From contig WFRP01000053.1 in NCBI GenBank assembly GCA_015486505.1, forward strand, positions 1 through 9,777: a DNA stretch of 9,777 nucleotides. Reading direction: 5' to 3'. Below are positions 1 through 6,001 of the stretch, piece after piece (the first letter of the stretch is position 1; each line of letters opens with the position of its first letter). The position numbers and the translations under genes are program-made. Below the pieces are notes generated by a model. It did not search any database. It was not told the DNA's origin and was given only the letters and a program-made list of their open reading frames with translations. This DNA is from Pseudomonadota bacterium. Its GTDB lineage: Bacteria; Desulfobacterota; Anaeroferrophillalia; Anaeroferrophillales; Tharpellaceae.

Positions 1-28
1 GAAAATGTTCTGATAAGAGTACTTATTT

Positions 29-131
29 GCGCCCAACGGAAGTGCCCTTGGGGTGCGCCCAACGGAAGTGCCCCTGGGGTGCGCCCAACGGAAGTGCCCC
101 TGGGGTGCGCCCAACGGAAGTGCCCCTGGGT
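29..131. repeat. Tandem array of four 26-bp units
   Basis: Units start at 29, 55, 81 and 107. Each is GCG, then the core CCCAACGGAAGTGCCC, then CTGGGGT. Unit 1 has CTTGGGGT in place of CCTGGGGT, and unit 4 has lost one G. Units 2 and 3 are identical, which points to recent unit duplication. Each unit holds an adjacent CCCC-T-GGGG palindrome. A two-unit version lies at 255-304 in the second module copy: its first unit is identical to unit 1, and its second is degenerate (GACCAGCGGATTGCCCC). Confidence 0.92.
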
Positions 132-156
132 GCGGGCCGCAAGGCTCCGTTTGGGT

Positions 157-175
157 TGCGGGGATTGTTCCCGCA
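157..175. repeat. Conserved hairpin ending each repeat module (second copy 330-348)
   Basis: TGCGGG (157-162) pairs with CCCGCA (170-175). G163-T169 and A164-T168 can extend the stem, leaving a 3-nt loop. The second module has the identical hairpin at 330-348. Downstream of the second copy, TTGCAA (355-360) and TTGCAA (382-387) form a further inverted repeat around GAGCGTAAGCGAG. None of these is followed by a T-run, so they are not intrinsic terminators. Confidence 0.6.
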
Positions 176-438
176 TTAGTACCTTACAGGTTATTTTCTG
201 CACCAAAAAACAAGATTTAATAATCAGAAAATGTTCTGATAAGAGTGCTTATTTGCGCCCAACGGAAGTGCCCTTGGGGTGCGACCAGCGGATTGCCCCT
301 GGGTGCGGGCCAAAAAAGCTCGTTTGGGTTGCGGGGATTGTTCCCGCATTAGCATTGCAACTGTTTGAGCGTAAGCGAGTTTTGCAAGGCGGGCGCAGCG
401 AGCTTAAAGGAAAAACAGAAATCTTAACGCCTGGCGGA

Positions 439-479
439 GAAAAACCGCGCCCGACCCCGGATTCGGCTGAATAGTTACA
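439..479 (+). repeat. Leader motif before parA, shared with the ribH leader
   Basis: GAAAAACC (439-446) is followed by a C-rich stretch and then GGCTGAATAGTTACA (465-479), 12 nt before the parA start codon. The same 15-mer occurs on the opposite strand at 9668-9682, 26 nt upstream of the ribH start. It too is preceded, in gene orientation, by GAAAAACC and a C-rich run (9710-9729). Orientation relative to the downstream gene is the same in both places. The function is unknown. Confidence 0.75.
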
Positions 480-491
480 GAAAAATTAAAA

Positions 492-1259
492 ATGAAACCT
501 GCTAAAATTGTGACGATTGCCAATCAGAAAGGCGGGGTCGGCAAAACCACAACCGCGGTAAATTTAGCCGCCTCACTGGCAATCGCCGAGCGGAAAACCC
601 TGCTTATCGATCTTGATCCCCAGGGTAATGCCACCAGCGGAGTCGGCGGTGCAGCGCCGGTCGGTTGTGATGTCTATCACTGGCTTTTAGGCGAGTGTGA
701 AGCCGCGGCCGCCCTGCAGTCAACCAGCCTGGATTATCTGGCGCTGCTGCCCGCGACCCAGGATCTTATCGGGGCTGAGGTTGAACTTCTAGCCTGCAGC
801 GAACGTGAATTCTACTTAAAACGGCAGCTGGGCGGACTGCTTTCCGAATTTAATTATATCATCATCGACTGCTCGCCGTCGCTCGGGCTTTTAACCGTTA
901 ACGCGTTAACCGCGGCAACCTCGATTCTGATTCCTCTGCAGAGTGAATATTATGCCCTGGAAGGTATGGGCCAGCTGTTGAATACAATTGAGCGGGTCAA
1001 AAACGGCCTGAACCCGGAGTTGGTGCTTGAAGGAATTCTTTTGACTATGGTTGACAGCCGTACCACTTTAGCTCAGCAGGTCGAAAAAGAGGCCCGCGAC
1101 CATTTTGCCGATTTGGTTTATGAGACCGTGATTCCCCGTAATGTGCGTTTAAGTGAATCGCCGAGTCACGGGCGGCCGATTGCGCTTTATGATGTTACTT
1201 CCAAAGGGGCGCAGGCCTACTTCCGTTTAGCGGAAGAATTTATCAGCCGTCAGCAATAG
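492..1259 (+). CDS. parA: Chromosome-partitioning ATPase ParA (Soj family)
   Basis: ParA is the Walker-type ATPase that binds the nucleoid non-specifically as an ATP dimer and, stimulated by ParB, drives segregation of origin regions. At 255 aa it has the usual length of a chromosomal Soj-type ParA without an N-terminal DNA-binding extension. The deviant Walker A box KGGVGKTT lies at residues 13-20, the Walker A' segment LLIDLDPQGNATSG at 37-50, the Walker B-like IIIDCSPSLG at 123-132, and the conserved IPRNVRLSESPSHGRPI at 214-230. The ATG at 492 puts the P-loop at its normal distance from the N terminus. The leader just before it (CAGAAAAATTAAAA) is AT-rich with no Shine-Dalgarno sequence. 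parB follows 8 nt after the stop, the classic parAB operon. The usual neighbours rsmG and mnmG are not seen upstream within this window; repeats are there instead. Confidence 0.97.
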   Translation: MKPAKIVTIANQKGGVGKTTTAVNLAASLAIAERKTLLIDLDPQGNATSGVGGAAPVGCDVYHWLLGECEAAAALQSTSLDYLALLPATQDLIGAEVELLACSEREFYLKRQLGGLLSEFNYIIIDCSPSLGLLTVNALTAATSILIPLQSEYYALEGMGQLLNTIERVKNGLNPELVLEGILLTMVDSRTTLAQQVEKEARDHFADLVYETVIPRNVRLSESPSHGRPIALYDVTSKGAQAYFRLAEEFISRQQ

Positions 1260-1267
1260 AGGGGGTT

Positions 1268-2167
1268 ATGGAGATTCCAGCTCAGAAAAAGTCGGTATTA
1301 AAGCGCGGTTTAGGCCGGGGCATCGGCGCTCTGCTGCCCGATGTCGTCAATTCCGAAAAAGGCCAGCTGCAGCACTGTCAAATCAAGCATATTAAAGCCG
1401 ATCCGGAACAGCCGCGGCGGCGCTTTGACGACGAAAACCTTAAGGAGTTGGCTCAATCGATAAAGGAGCATGGCGTAATTCAGCCGTTGTTAGTCAAACC
1501 GGCGGCCGTAGCCGGGCAGTTTATCCTGATTGCCGGAGAGCGCCGTCTGCGGGCCGCGACGCAAGCCGGTTTGACTGAAGTTCCGGTAATCGTTATGGAA
1601 CTTGATGATGCCAAAGGTTTACAGCTTTCCCTGATTGAAAATCTTCAGCGTGAAGATTTGAATCCCCTGGAGGAGGCCTTAGGTTATAACCGTCTGATCA
1701 ATGAATTTTCCCTGACCCATCAGAATGTTGCCAAAATTTTGGGAAAAAGCCGGGCGACGATTACGAATATGCTCCGGCTTTTGAAGCTTGCGCCGCAAGT
1801 TCAGCAGGCAATGATGGATGGCAAGTTAAGTATGGGCCATGGCCGCGCCCTTTTAGCCCTTGAGGAAGAAGCGCAACAGGAGTTTGCCCTGGAGGCGGTT
1901 TTAACCAACAAACTTTCAGTTCGGGAGCTTGAAAAAATGGTTAACCGGCTGAAAAAAGAGGGTAAAGCGCCGGAAGCTGCCGCCGCGAAAAAAGAGCAAA
2001 ATACGACTCTGCTCAATGAAGATAAGCAGCTGGGGACCAAACTCGAGCAACTCTTCTCGGCCAAATCCAGGATTCGCCGTTTAAGCGGCGGCCGCGGCCG
2101 GATAGAGCTTGAATTCAAATCCGCCGAAGAGTTGCAAAGGATACTGGAACAACTCGGCTGCCGCTGA
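1268..2167 (+). CDS. parB: Chromosome-partitioning protein ParB (Spo0J family CTPase)
   Basis: ParB binds parS sites, spreads along DNA as a CTP-gated clamp and stimulates ParA. The 299-aa protein opens with the typical basic ParA-interacting tail (RGLGRGIGALLPD, residues 13-25). The ParB/Srx CTP-binding domain follows, with GERRLRAA at 90-97 and ENLQREDLNP at 124-133. The parS-reading helix-turn-helix lies around 149-172 (HQNVAKILGKSRATITNMLR), with the conserved HGRALLAL at 191-198. A lysine/alanine-rich linker (about 228-247) leads to a C-terminal dimerisation segment. GAGGGGG overlapping the parA stop supplies the ribosome-binding site, so the two genes are probably translated together. 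The gene ends 2 nt from the stop codon of convergent trmFO. I saw no TGTTNCACGTGAAACA-like parS site in the window. Confidence 0.97.
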   Translation: MEIPAQKKSVLKRGLGRGIGALLPDVVNSEKGQLQHCQIKHIKADPEQPRRRFDDENLKELAQSIKEHGVIQPLLVKPAAVAGQFILIAGERRLRAATQAGLTEVPVIVMELDDAKGLQLSLIENLQREDLNPLEEALGYNRLINEFSLTHQNVAKILGKSRATITNMLRLLKLAPQVQQAMMDGKLSMGHGRALLALEEEAQQEFALEAVLTNKLSVRELEKMVNRLKKEGKAPEAAAAKKEQNTTLLNEDKQLGTKLEQLFSAKSRIRRLSGGRGRIELEFKSAEELQRILEQLGCR

Positions 2168-2169
2168 AA

Positions 2170-3510
2170 TTAAGGTAGACCGATGGCGCGGGCGCTTTTC
2201 GATTTCAGCCAGTTTTGGAGATCGCGGCGGGCGCGTTCGGCTTTGGCTTCGAGGCGCTCACGTTTGCGGCGCTTTTTGCCTTCGAGTGGCGGGAAGAGGC
2301 CGAAATTGATATTCATCGGCTGGAAATGCCGGTTGTGGGTATTGCTGATGTGGCCGGTCAGGGCGCCTAAAGCGGTGGTTTCGGGGAAAACGAAGAGCTT
2401 TTGCTGTTTAATCAGGGCCGCGACCTGAAGGCCGACAATCAGGCCGGAGGCGGTCGATTCGGGATAACCTTCAACGCCGCTTATCTGCCCGGCAAAAAAG
2501 ATACGGCTTTCAGTATGATGCTGAAAAAAGCGGTTTAAAACCCTGGGAGCGTCAATAAAAGTGTTGCGGTGCATGGTGCCGAAGCGCAGGATCTCGGCCT
2601 TTTCCAGGCCCGGAATCAGGCGGATCACCTTTTCCTGCCAGGGAAAGGTCAGGCGGGTCTGAAAACCGACCAGGTTATACATGGTCCGGGCTTTATTTTC
2701 ACTGCGCAACTGGACGGTCGCGTAAGCCTCGCGGCCGGTGTTCGGATCAATTAAACCTTTGGGTTTCAAGGGGCCGAAGGCTAAGGTCAAAGGCCCGCGG
2801 CCGACCATCGCTTCAATCGGCATACAACCTTCAAAGACTTTTATATCCTCAAAGTCGCGGCCTGCGACTTGATCGCCTGCGGCAATCGTTTTAATCAGTT
2901 CAAGATATTGGGTTTCCGTCAAGGGGCAGTTCAGGTAGTCGCCGTCCGGGCCCGCTTCTTCATAGCGATTGGCCCGGAAAACGATCTCATAATCGATGCT
3001 GTCGGCACTGACAATCGGGGCGGTGGCATCGTAAAAATGGAGGCGTTCGCCGACCAGGGGGGTTAAGGCCGCGGCCAGTTTGTCAGAGGTTAAAGGCCCG
3101 CCGGCAATGATAACGATTTCGTTGTCCGGTATCGTAGTTATTTCCCTGCGGATAGTTGTGATTAGCGGGTGATTTTCGATCTTTTCCGTAATCTTTCGGG
3201 CGAAGGCCTGCCGGTCGACGGCTAAAGCGTTACCGGCCGCGACTTTAGTTTTATCGGCGGCGGTCATAATCAGCGAACCTAATATTCGCATCTCCTCTTT
3301 CAGGAGTCCGGCGGCATTGGTGGGCCGGTCGGCCCGGAGCGAGTTGGAGCAGACCAGTTCCGCCAGATCGGGATTGCTGTGGGCCGGCGAGAAACGCTCA
3401 GGCTTCATCTCGTATAAGGTTACGGGAATCTGCCGCTCGGCCAGTTGCCAGGCGGCTTCACAGCCGGCAAGGCCGCCGCCGACTATGGTAACCTGTGGCC
3501 GGGCGTTCAC
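2170..3510 (-). CDS. trmFO: Methylenetetrahydrofolate-tRNA (uracil-5-)-methyltransferase TrmFO
   Basis: TrmFO is the FAD-dependent enzyme that makes ribothymidine at U54 of the tRNA T-loop, taking the methylene carbon from 5,10-methylene-THF and reducing it with NAD(P)H. The 446-aa protein matches the family length (about 435-450). The N-terminal dinucleotide fold is VTIVGGGLAGCEAAW (7-21). The invariant ELVCSNSLR (51-59) carries Cys54, and FEGCMPIE (227-234) carries Cys229; these correspond to the two functional cysteines of the Bacillus enzyme. A second FAD-contact segment, FFAGQISGVEGYPES, lies near 338-352, and THNRHFQPMNINFGL near 391-405. The C terminus is strongly basic (GKKRRKRERLEAKAERARR). 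The start is GTG, whose first four bases (GTGA) include the stop of the upstream 230-aa gene, so translation is probably coupled. It is the last gene of the four-gene minus-strand operon. TrmFO occurs in bacteria that lack SAM-dependent TrmA. Confidence 0.97.
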   Translation of the reverse strand: MNARPQVTIVGGGLAGCEAAWQLAERQIPVTLYEMKPERFSPAHSNPDLAELVCSNSLRADRPTNAAGLLKEEMRILGSLIMTAADKTKVAAGNALAVDRQAFARKITEKIENHPLITTIRREITTIPDNEIVIIAGGPLTSDKLAAALTPLVGERLHFYDATAPIVSADSIDYEIVFRANRYEEAGPDGDYLNCPLTETQYLELIKTIAAGDQVAGRDFEDIKVFEGCMPIEAMVGRGPLTLAFGPLKPKGLIDPNTGREAYATVQLRSENKARTMYNLVGFQTRLTFPWQEKVIRLIPGLEKAEILRFGTMHRNTFIDAPRVLNRFFQHHTESRIFFAGQISGVEGYPESTASGLIVGLQVAALIKQQKLFVFPETTALGALTGHISNTHNRHFQPMNINFGLFPPLEGKKRRKRERLEAKAERARRDLQNWLKSKSARAIGLP

Positions 3511-4199
3511 GAAAAAAAGCTCATCGCGATCAGGCTCTGGCGAAAATAACCGCTGACATCAAAATCCTGATAAAAGGGATCTTTGGCGGCATATTTATCG
3601 AGAAATTCACAAAGATCATCTACCGCTCTCTCCTTGTCGATCTCAATCTTTCCCAGATACCACGACAGCCGTTCTCCGAGTTGATAGAGGATCAGCGAGC
3701 GCACCGTCTCTTTTTCCTTATCCGGATGGAGTTCAAAAAAGGCCACCTGATCGTGGATTAGAATCCGGCGGGCAACATGTCTTAAGTAATCCAGTTTGGC
3801 GCCATATTTATCCCCGGCCGCGGGCGGATTCAGGAAATACTTTTTATATTGCGCGTATTCGCCGGCCCGGTCGAGAAAAGCCGCGATATGAACGACTTCA
3901 TAATCAAGATAGCGGCCGTCGATGTTTTCCGTTTCATAAATGAAAACCGGGATGAGCTTTATATTATTCTGACTGCCGAAAGCCGCGGGAATGGTCGCCA
4001 GCCCGCCCTGCGGCCGGACGATACCGCTTTTCTTTTCGAGATGGGCGGTAATGATCGGCAGATCAACCCCTTCCTTGGCCTGCACCTGGATTGAGAGCGG
4101 ACTTTTAAGCTGGTCTGTGATGATGGTCTCAATACTTTCAAGCCGCTCCTGATCCCGGGCGCAGGCCTCAATAAATTTCAGATAATATTCACGATCCAT
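3507..4199 (-). CDS. Conserved-looking hypothetical protein upstream of trmFO
   Basis: I do not recognise this 230-aa protein. It has no signal peptide, no membrane segment and no cysteine cluster (single Cys at 13 and 197), so it is probably cytoplasmic. The first 60 residues look helical and charged. The middle (about 70-125) has a beta-like run (KLIPVFIYET, residues 81-90) followed by DYEVVHIAAFLDR. The C-terminal half is helical and rich in Tyr, Arg and Glu (KLDYLRHVARRILIHDQ, LYQLGERLSWYLGKIEID). It is a real gene: AAGGGA precedes the ATG at suitable spacing, it starts 12 nt after the ketopantoate-reductase-like gene, its codon use looks like its neighbours', and its TGA overlaps the trmFO GTG. 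The coupling suggests co-expression with TrmFO, but its role is unknown. Confidence 0.85.
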   Translation of the reverse strand: MDREYYLKFIEACARDQERLESIETIITDQLKSPLSIQVQAKEGVDLPIITAHLEKKSGIVRPQGGLATIPAAFGSQNNIKLIPVFIYETENIDGRYLDYEVVHIAAFLDRAGEYAQYKKYFLNPPAAGDKYGAKLDYLRHVARRILIHDQVAFFELHPDKEKETVRSLILYQLGERLSWYLGKIEIDKERAVDDLCEFLDKYAAKDPFYQDFDVSGYFRQSLIAMSFFS

Positions 4200-4211
4200 A
4201 AAAACTTCCCT

Positions 4212-5150
4212 TTATTTAGGTTCCAGAGCTTTAACCAGGGCTCTGATCATCAAATTGTGCGGGGTTTCAATCCCGGCCTGGCGGCCGTACTCGACAATTT
4301 TGCCGTTAATAAAATCCACTTCGGTGCGGCGTTGGTTTTCAATATCGACCAGCATCGACGGCTTATGGTCACCGGCGGTTTTAATGTAATTGATGGCGTA
4401 GGGGTAGTATTTCCAACCGAGGCCGATCTCATTCGCCCGGGCAACCTTGACCCCTTCCTTGATGAGGTTGTCAACAATCTGAAAAACAATCGGATCGCGT
4501 ACGGTTTCGGCCATCGTCAGGCCGGTAACGGCACAAACCGGATTCATACAGGCATTCATAATTGATTTACGCCAGACCATATCGATAATGGATTCGGTTC
4601 TTTCAGTCGGCAGACCGCTTTTGGAGAAGGCTTCGGCAATTTTGAGCGCTGCTTCCTTCCCGGCCGGTTCGAGCTCCTTAAGATAATGCGGCGGATGATG
4701 GAAAGCCATATGGACGTGAGCCGGTTTTACCAGGCCGCAGCCGAAGTTTACGACCGCGCGAATGATTCTTTCCCGATCCAGAGTTTCGGCCAGGACCAGT
4801 TCGGTGTCAATGCCGTTCTGCCAACTGACGACATACATATCGTCATTGATAAAGTCCGCGATCGTCGAGGCGATCAAATGCAGAACCGTAGCCTTGACGG
4901 TGATGATGATAACCTCCGGCGGATCATTGGCCAGATCGGCAACATTGGTAAGCCCCCGGGTGACTTTCTGCTCAAGCTCTTCAGCCCCGTCAATCTTGAT
5001 GCCGGGGTCAAGCGCGGTTTGAACCAGTTCGGGAACTATATCACATAAAGTTACGTCATTGCCGCCCGATGCCAGAAAGCCCGAGACAATACAGCCGACC
5101 GGACCCGCCCCGATTACGGCAAATTTCTTAAACTCTTTTACTTGATTCAT
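4212..5150 (-). CDS. Ketopantoate reductase family protein (2-dehydropantoate 2-reductase, PanE/ApbA-like)
   Basis: The family reduces ketopantoate to pantoate with NADPH in pantothenate/CoA synthesis; some members act on other 2-oxo acids. The 312-aa length is standard. The N-terminal Rossmann motif is AVIGAGPVG (11-19), followed by IITVKA (82-87) and the WQNGIDTE signature (110-117). The C-terminal helical domain has WRKSIMNACMNPVCAVTG (193-210), with Lys195 in the place of the catalytic lysine, then SMLVDIENQRRTEVDFING (265-283), with Glu277 matching the conserved substrate-binding glutamate. A strong AAGGAGAG site overlaps the stop of the upstream ACT gene, giving tight operon spacing. 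No panB, panC or panD is nearby. The pairing with a tandem-ACT protein leaves open a different 2-oxo-acid substrate, so I assign the family firmly and the pantothenate role only provisionally. Confidence 0.9.
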   Translation of the reverse strand: MNQVKEFKKFAVIGAGPVGCIVSGFLASGGNDVTLCDIVPELVQTALDPGIKIDGAEELEQKVTRGLTNVADLANDPPEVIIITVKATVLHLIASTIADFINDDMYVVSWQNGIDTELVLAETLDRERIIRAVVNFGCGLVKPAHVHMAFHHPPHYLKELEPAGKEAALKIAEAFSKSGLPTERTESIIDMVWRKSIMNACMNPVCAVTGLTMAETVRDPIVFQIVDNLIKEGVKVARANEIGLGWKYYPYAINYIKTAGDHKPSMLVDIENQRRTEVDFINGKIVEYGRQAGIETPHNLMIRALVKALEPK

Positions 5151-5161
5151 TCACTCTCTCC

Positions 5162-5608
5162 TTAGCTTTCGCAGTTGTCGAGCATACCGAAAGCCTGTGC
5201 TGATAATAGATTCCGCCCGGTTTTCTGCAAAACTTCAATCGCTTTATCAATGTCGGAAAAATTGAAAATCATAACCGCCCGATTGTCGCTGAAGCCGCTG
5301 AAGGCGTACATATAGCGGACGCTGAGATTGGCGTCATTGAGGGGTTTCAGCACCTCGGCCAGACTTCCGGCCTGATCCTTGATTTCGACCGCAATCACTT
5401 CATCAATACGCGCCGGAAACTGTTTTTCCATCATAATCTGCCGGGCTTTGTCGATATTGGAAACCAGCAGGCGTAAAACCCCGTAATCGGCAGCTTCGGA
5501 CAGGGTTAAGGCGCGGAGGTTGATCCCGGCATCACCCAGGGCTCTGGTCGTTTCCTGCAGACGCCCGGGTGAATTTTCGAGAAAAATTGAGATCTGTTTT
5601 AATTTCAT
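5162..5608 (-). CDS. Tandem ACT-domain amino-acid-binding protein
   Basis: The 148-aa protein consists of little more than two ACT repeats. The first runs from about 4 to 68, with the ligand-loop signature ENSPGRLQE (11-19). The second runs from about 71 to 140, with DQAGSLAEVL (78-87) in the same place. ACT domains are small ligand-binding modules, usually for amino acids, that control enzymes or transcription. There is no catalytic domain, DNA-binding domain or membrane segment. Stand-alone tandem-ACT proteins of this kind are common in anaerobes, often near phenylacetate-CoA ligase-like genes; none is visible here. It is the first gene of the minus-strand operon, with AAGGAG 8 nt from its ATG. 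Its probable role is as an amino-acid sensor partnering the downstream reductase or a distant enzyme. The ligand cannot be told from the sequence. Confidence 0.9.
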   Translation of the reverse strand: MKLKQISIFLENSPGRLQETTRALGDAGINLRALTLSEAADYGVLRLLVSNIDKARQIMMEKQFPARIDEVIAVEIKDQAGSLAEVLKPLNDANLSVRYMYAFSGFSDNRAVMIFNFSDIDKAIEVLQKTGRNLLSAQAFGMLDNCES

Positions 5609-5669
5609 AATTTACTCCTTTTATTTGTGTTGGTTTCAAAGTCAACCTTCAATTCAACTTTTTCAATAA

Positions 5670-5699
5670 TTCAATTATAGCGACTTCAATTATAGTGCC
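5670..5699 (-). promoter_or_regulatory. Tandem 15-bp repeat with two -10-like boxes before the ACT operon
   Basis: TTCAATTATAGCGAC (5670-5684) is followed directly by TTCAATTATAGTGCC (5685-5699). Read on the minus strand, each gives TATAATTGAA, a consensus sigma-70 -10 box, about 65-85 nt from the ACT start codon. Neither has a clear -35 box at 17 bp. The outer copy also reads TGGCAC-N5-TTGAA, which has the -24 half and spacing of a sigma-54 promoter but lacks the -12 GC. It may be a promoter, an operator repeat, or both. The repeat itself is certain; its function is inferred. Confidence 0.45.
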
Positions 5700-5787
5700 A
5701 TCAAGTAAAAATTTACTCCGAGTGAAAAATTCAGCGGAAAACCGGAAATGACCGGCCCGGAATTGTGAAAATTAACCGCAGCCGCTT

Positions 5788-5813
5788 AAAAAACGATAGA
5801 AATTAAACTATCG
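5788..5813 (-). terminator. Small terminator-like hairpin on the minus strand
   Basis: CGATAG (5794-5799) and CTATCG (5808-5813) form a perfect 6-bp inverted repeat with an 8-nt AT loop. On the minus strand the stem is followed at once by six T. The stem is short, so it could be a weak terminator shielding the ACT operon from upstream readthrough, or a protein-binding palindrome. Confidence 0.3.
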
Positions 5814-5873
5814 CAGAATTTTACTTTCAAAGCAACGATAAATTGATTATGGTGGCATAGTTTTGTGATTTTT

Positions 5874-5943
5874 ACCACAGACAGAGTTCTCAGAGGAAAA
5901 ACCGGATCTGCTTTTCTCTGTGAACTCTGTGTCCTCCTGGTGA
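5874..5943. repeat. Imperfect inverted repeat of the CACAGAG type
   Basis: The left arm ACCACAGACAGAGTTCTCAG (from 5874) is complementary, with a few mismatches and gaps, to the right arm CTCTGTGAACTCTGTGTCC (5916-5934) and its continuation TCCTGGTGAG. The loop is about 20 nt. Similar CACAGAG/CTCTGTG inverted repeats occur dispersed in many bacterial genomes. This degraded copy would form a long imperfect hairpin upstream of the mnmD-like gene. Confidence 0.65.
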
Positions 5944-5964
5944 GAATTAGCGAACGGGTGGTTT

Positions 5965-5999
5965 ATAAAACCTCAACTTTCCGAGTTGAGATAAAACCT
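5965..5999 (+). promoter_or_regulatory. Hairpin between ATAAAACCT direct repeats just before the mnmD-like start
   Basis: CTCAACT (5972-5978) pairs with AGTTGAG (5984-5990) across a 5-nt loop. The hairpin is flanked by ATAAAACCT at 5965-5973 and 5991-5999. It ends 11 nt before the ATG at 6002, where a Shine-Dalgarno sequence would be expected and none is seen. In mRNA it could affect initiation at 6002. Confidence 0.45.
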
Positions 6000-6001
6000 G
6001 T

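Larger units (their letters stand above)
1..352. repeat. Duplicated GC-rich non-coding module carrying 26-bp tandem units
   Basis: Two copies of one module lie at about 1-179 and 227-352. Both begin GAAAATGTTCTGATAAGAGT, continue through CTTATTTGC into a 26-bp unit array, then a GGGTGCGGGCC segment and TTTGGGTTGCGGGGATTG, and end CCCGCATTAG. They differ by 53 bp, mainly because the first copy holds four tandem units and the second only two. A 47-bp AT-rich linker (180-226) separates them. The first copy starts at the window edge, so the block may continue upstream. The 26-bp period is not a multiple of three and the open frame crossing it resembles no protein, so I read the block as non-coding. 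It may be a dispersed repeat family of this genome or a local duplication next to the parAB promoter region. Confidence 0.9.
5609..6001. other. 393-bp AT-rich divergent intergenic region
   Basis: This spacer lies between the divergent ACT-operon and mnmD-like gene and holds no credible gene. In order it contains: a TTCAAT-rich tandem repeat with two TATAAT boxes on the minus strand (5670-5699), a CCGG-rich patch (5741-5760), a 6-bp inverted repeat with an adjoining A/T run (5788-5813), a larger imperfect inverted repeat of CACAGAG type (5874-5943), and a hairpin flanked by ATAAAACCT repeats (5965-5999). I found no convincing -35/-10 pair for the plus-strand gene. The weak candidate TTGATT at 5833-5838 has a poor -10. 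Confidence 0.7.

Noticed and set aside
29..131. CRISPR array
   Set aside because: The 26-bp units are directly adjacent with no unique spacers, and no cas gene is near.
79..474. A 131-codon open frame across the repeat block
   Set aside because: It translates the 26-bp repeats in shifting frames, has no ribosome-binding site and resembles no protein. A 26-bp period does not preserve reading frame.
1..491. parS sites or a replication origin near parAB
   Set aside because: No TGTTNCACGTGAAACA-like palindrome and no DnaA-box cluster was found in this stretch.
1801..2118. 105-codon minus-strand frame inside parB
   Set aside because: It is the antisense shadow of a certain parB coding sequence, with a serine/arginine-rich translation.
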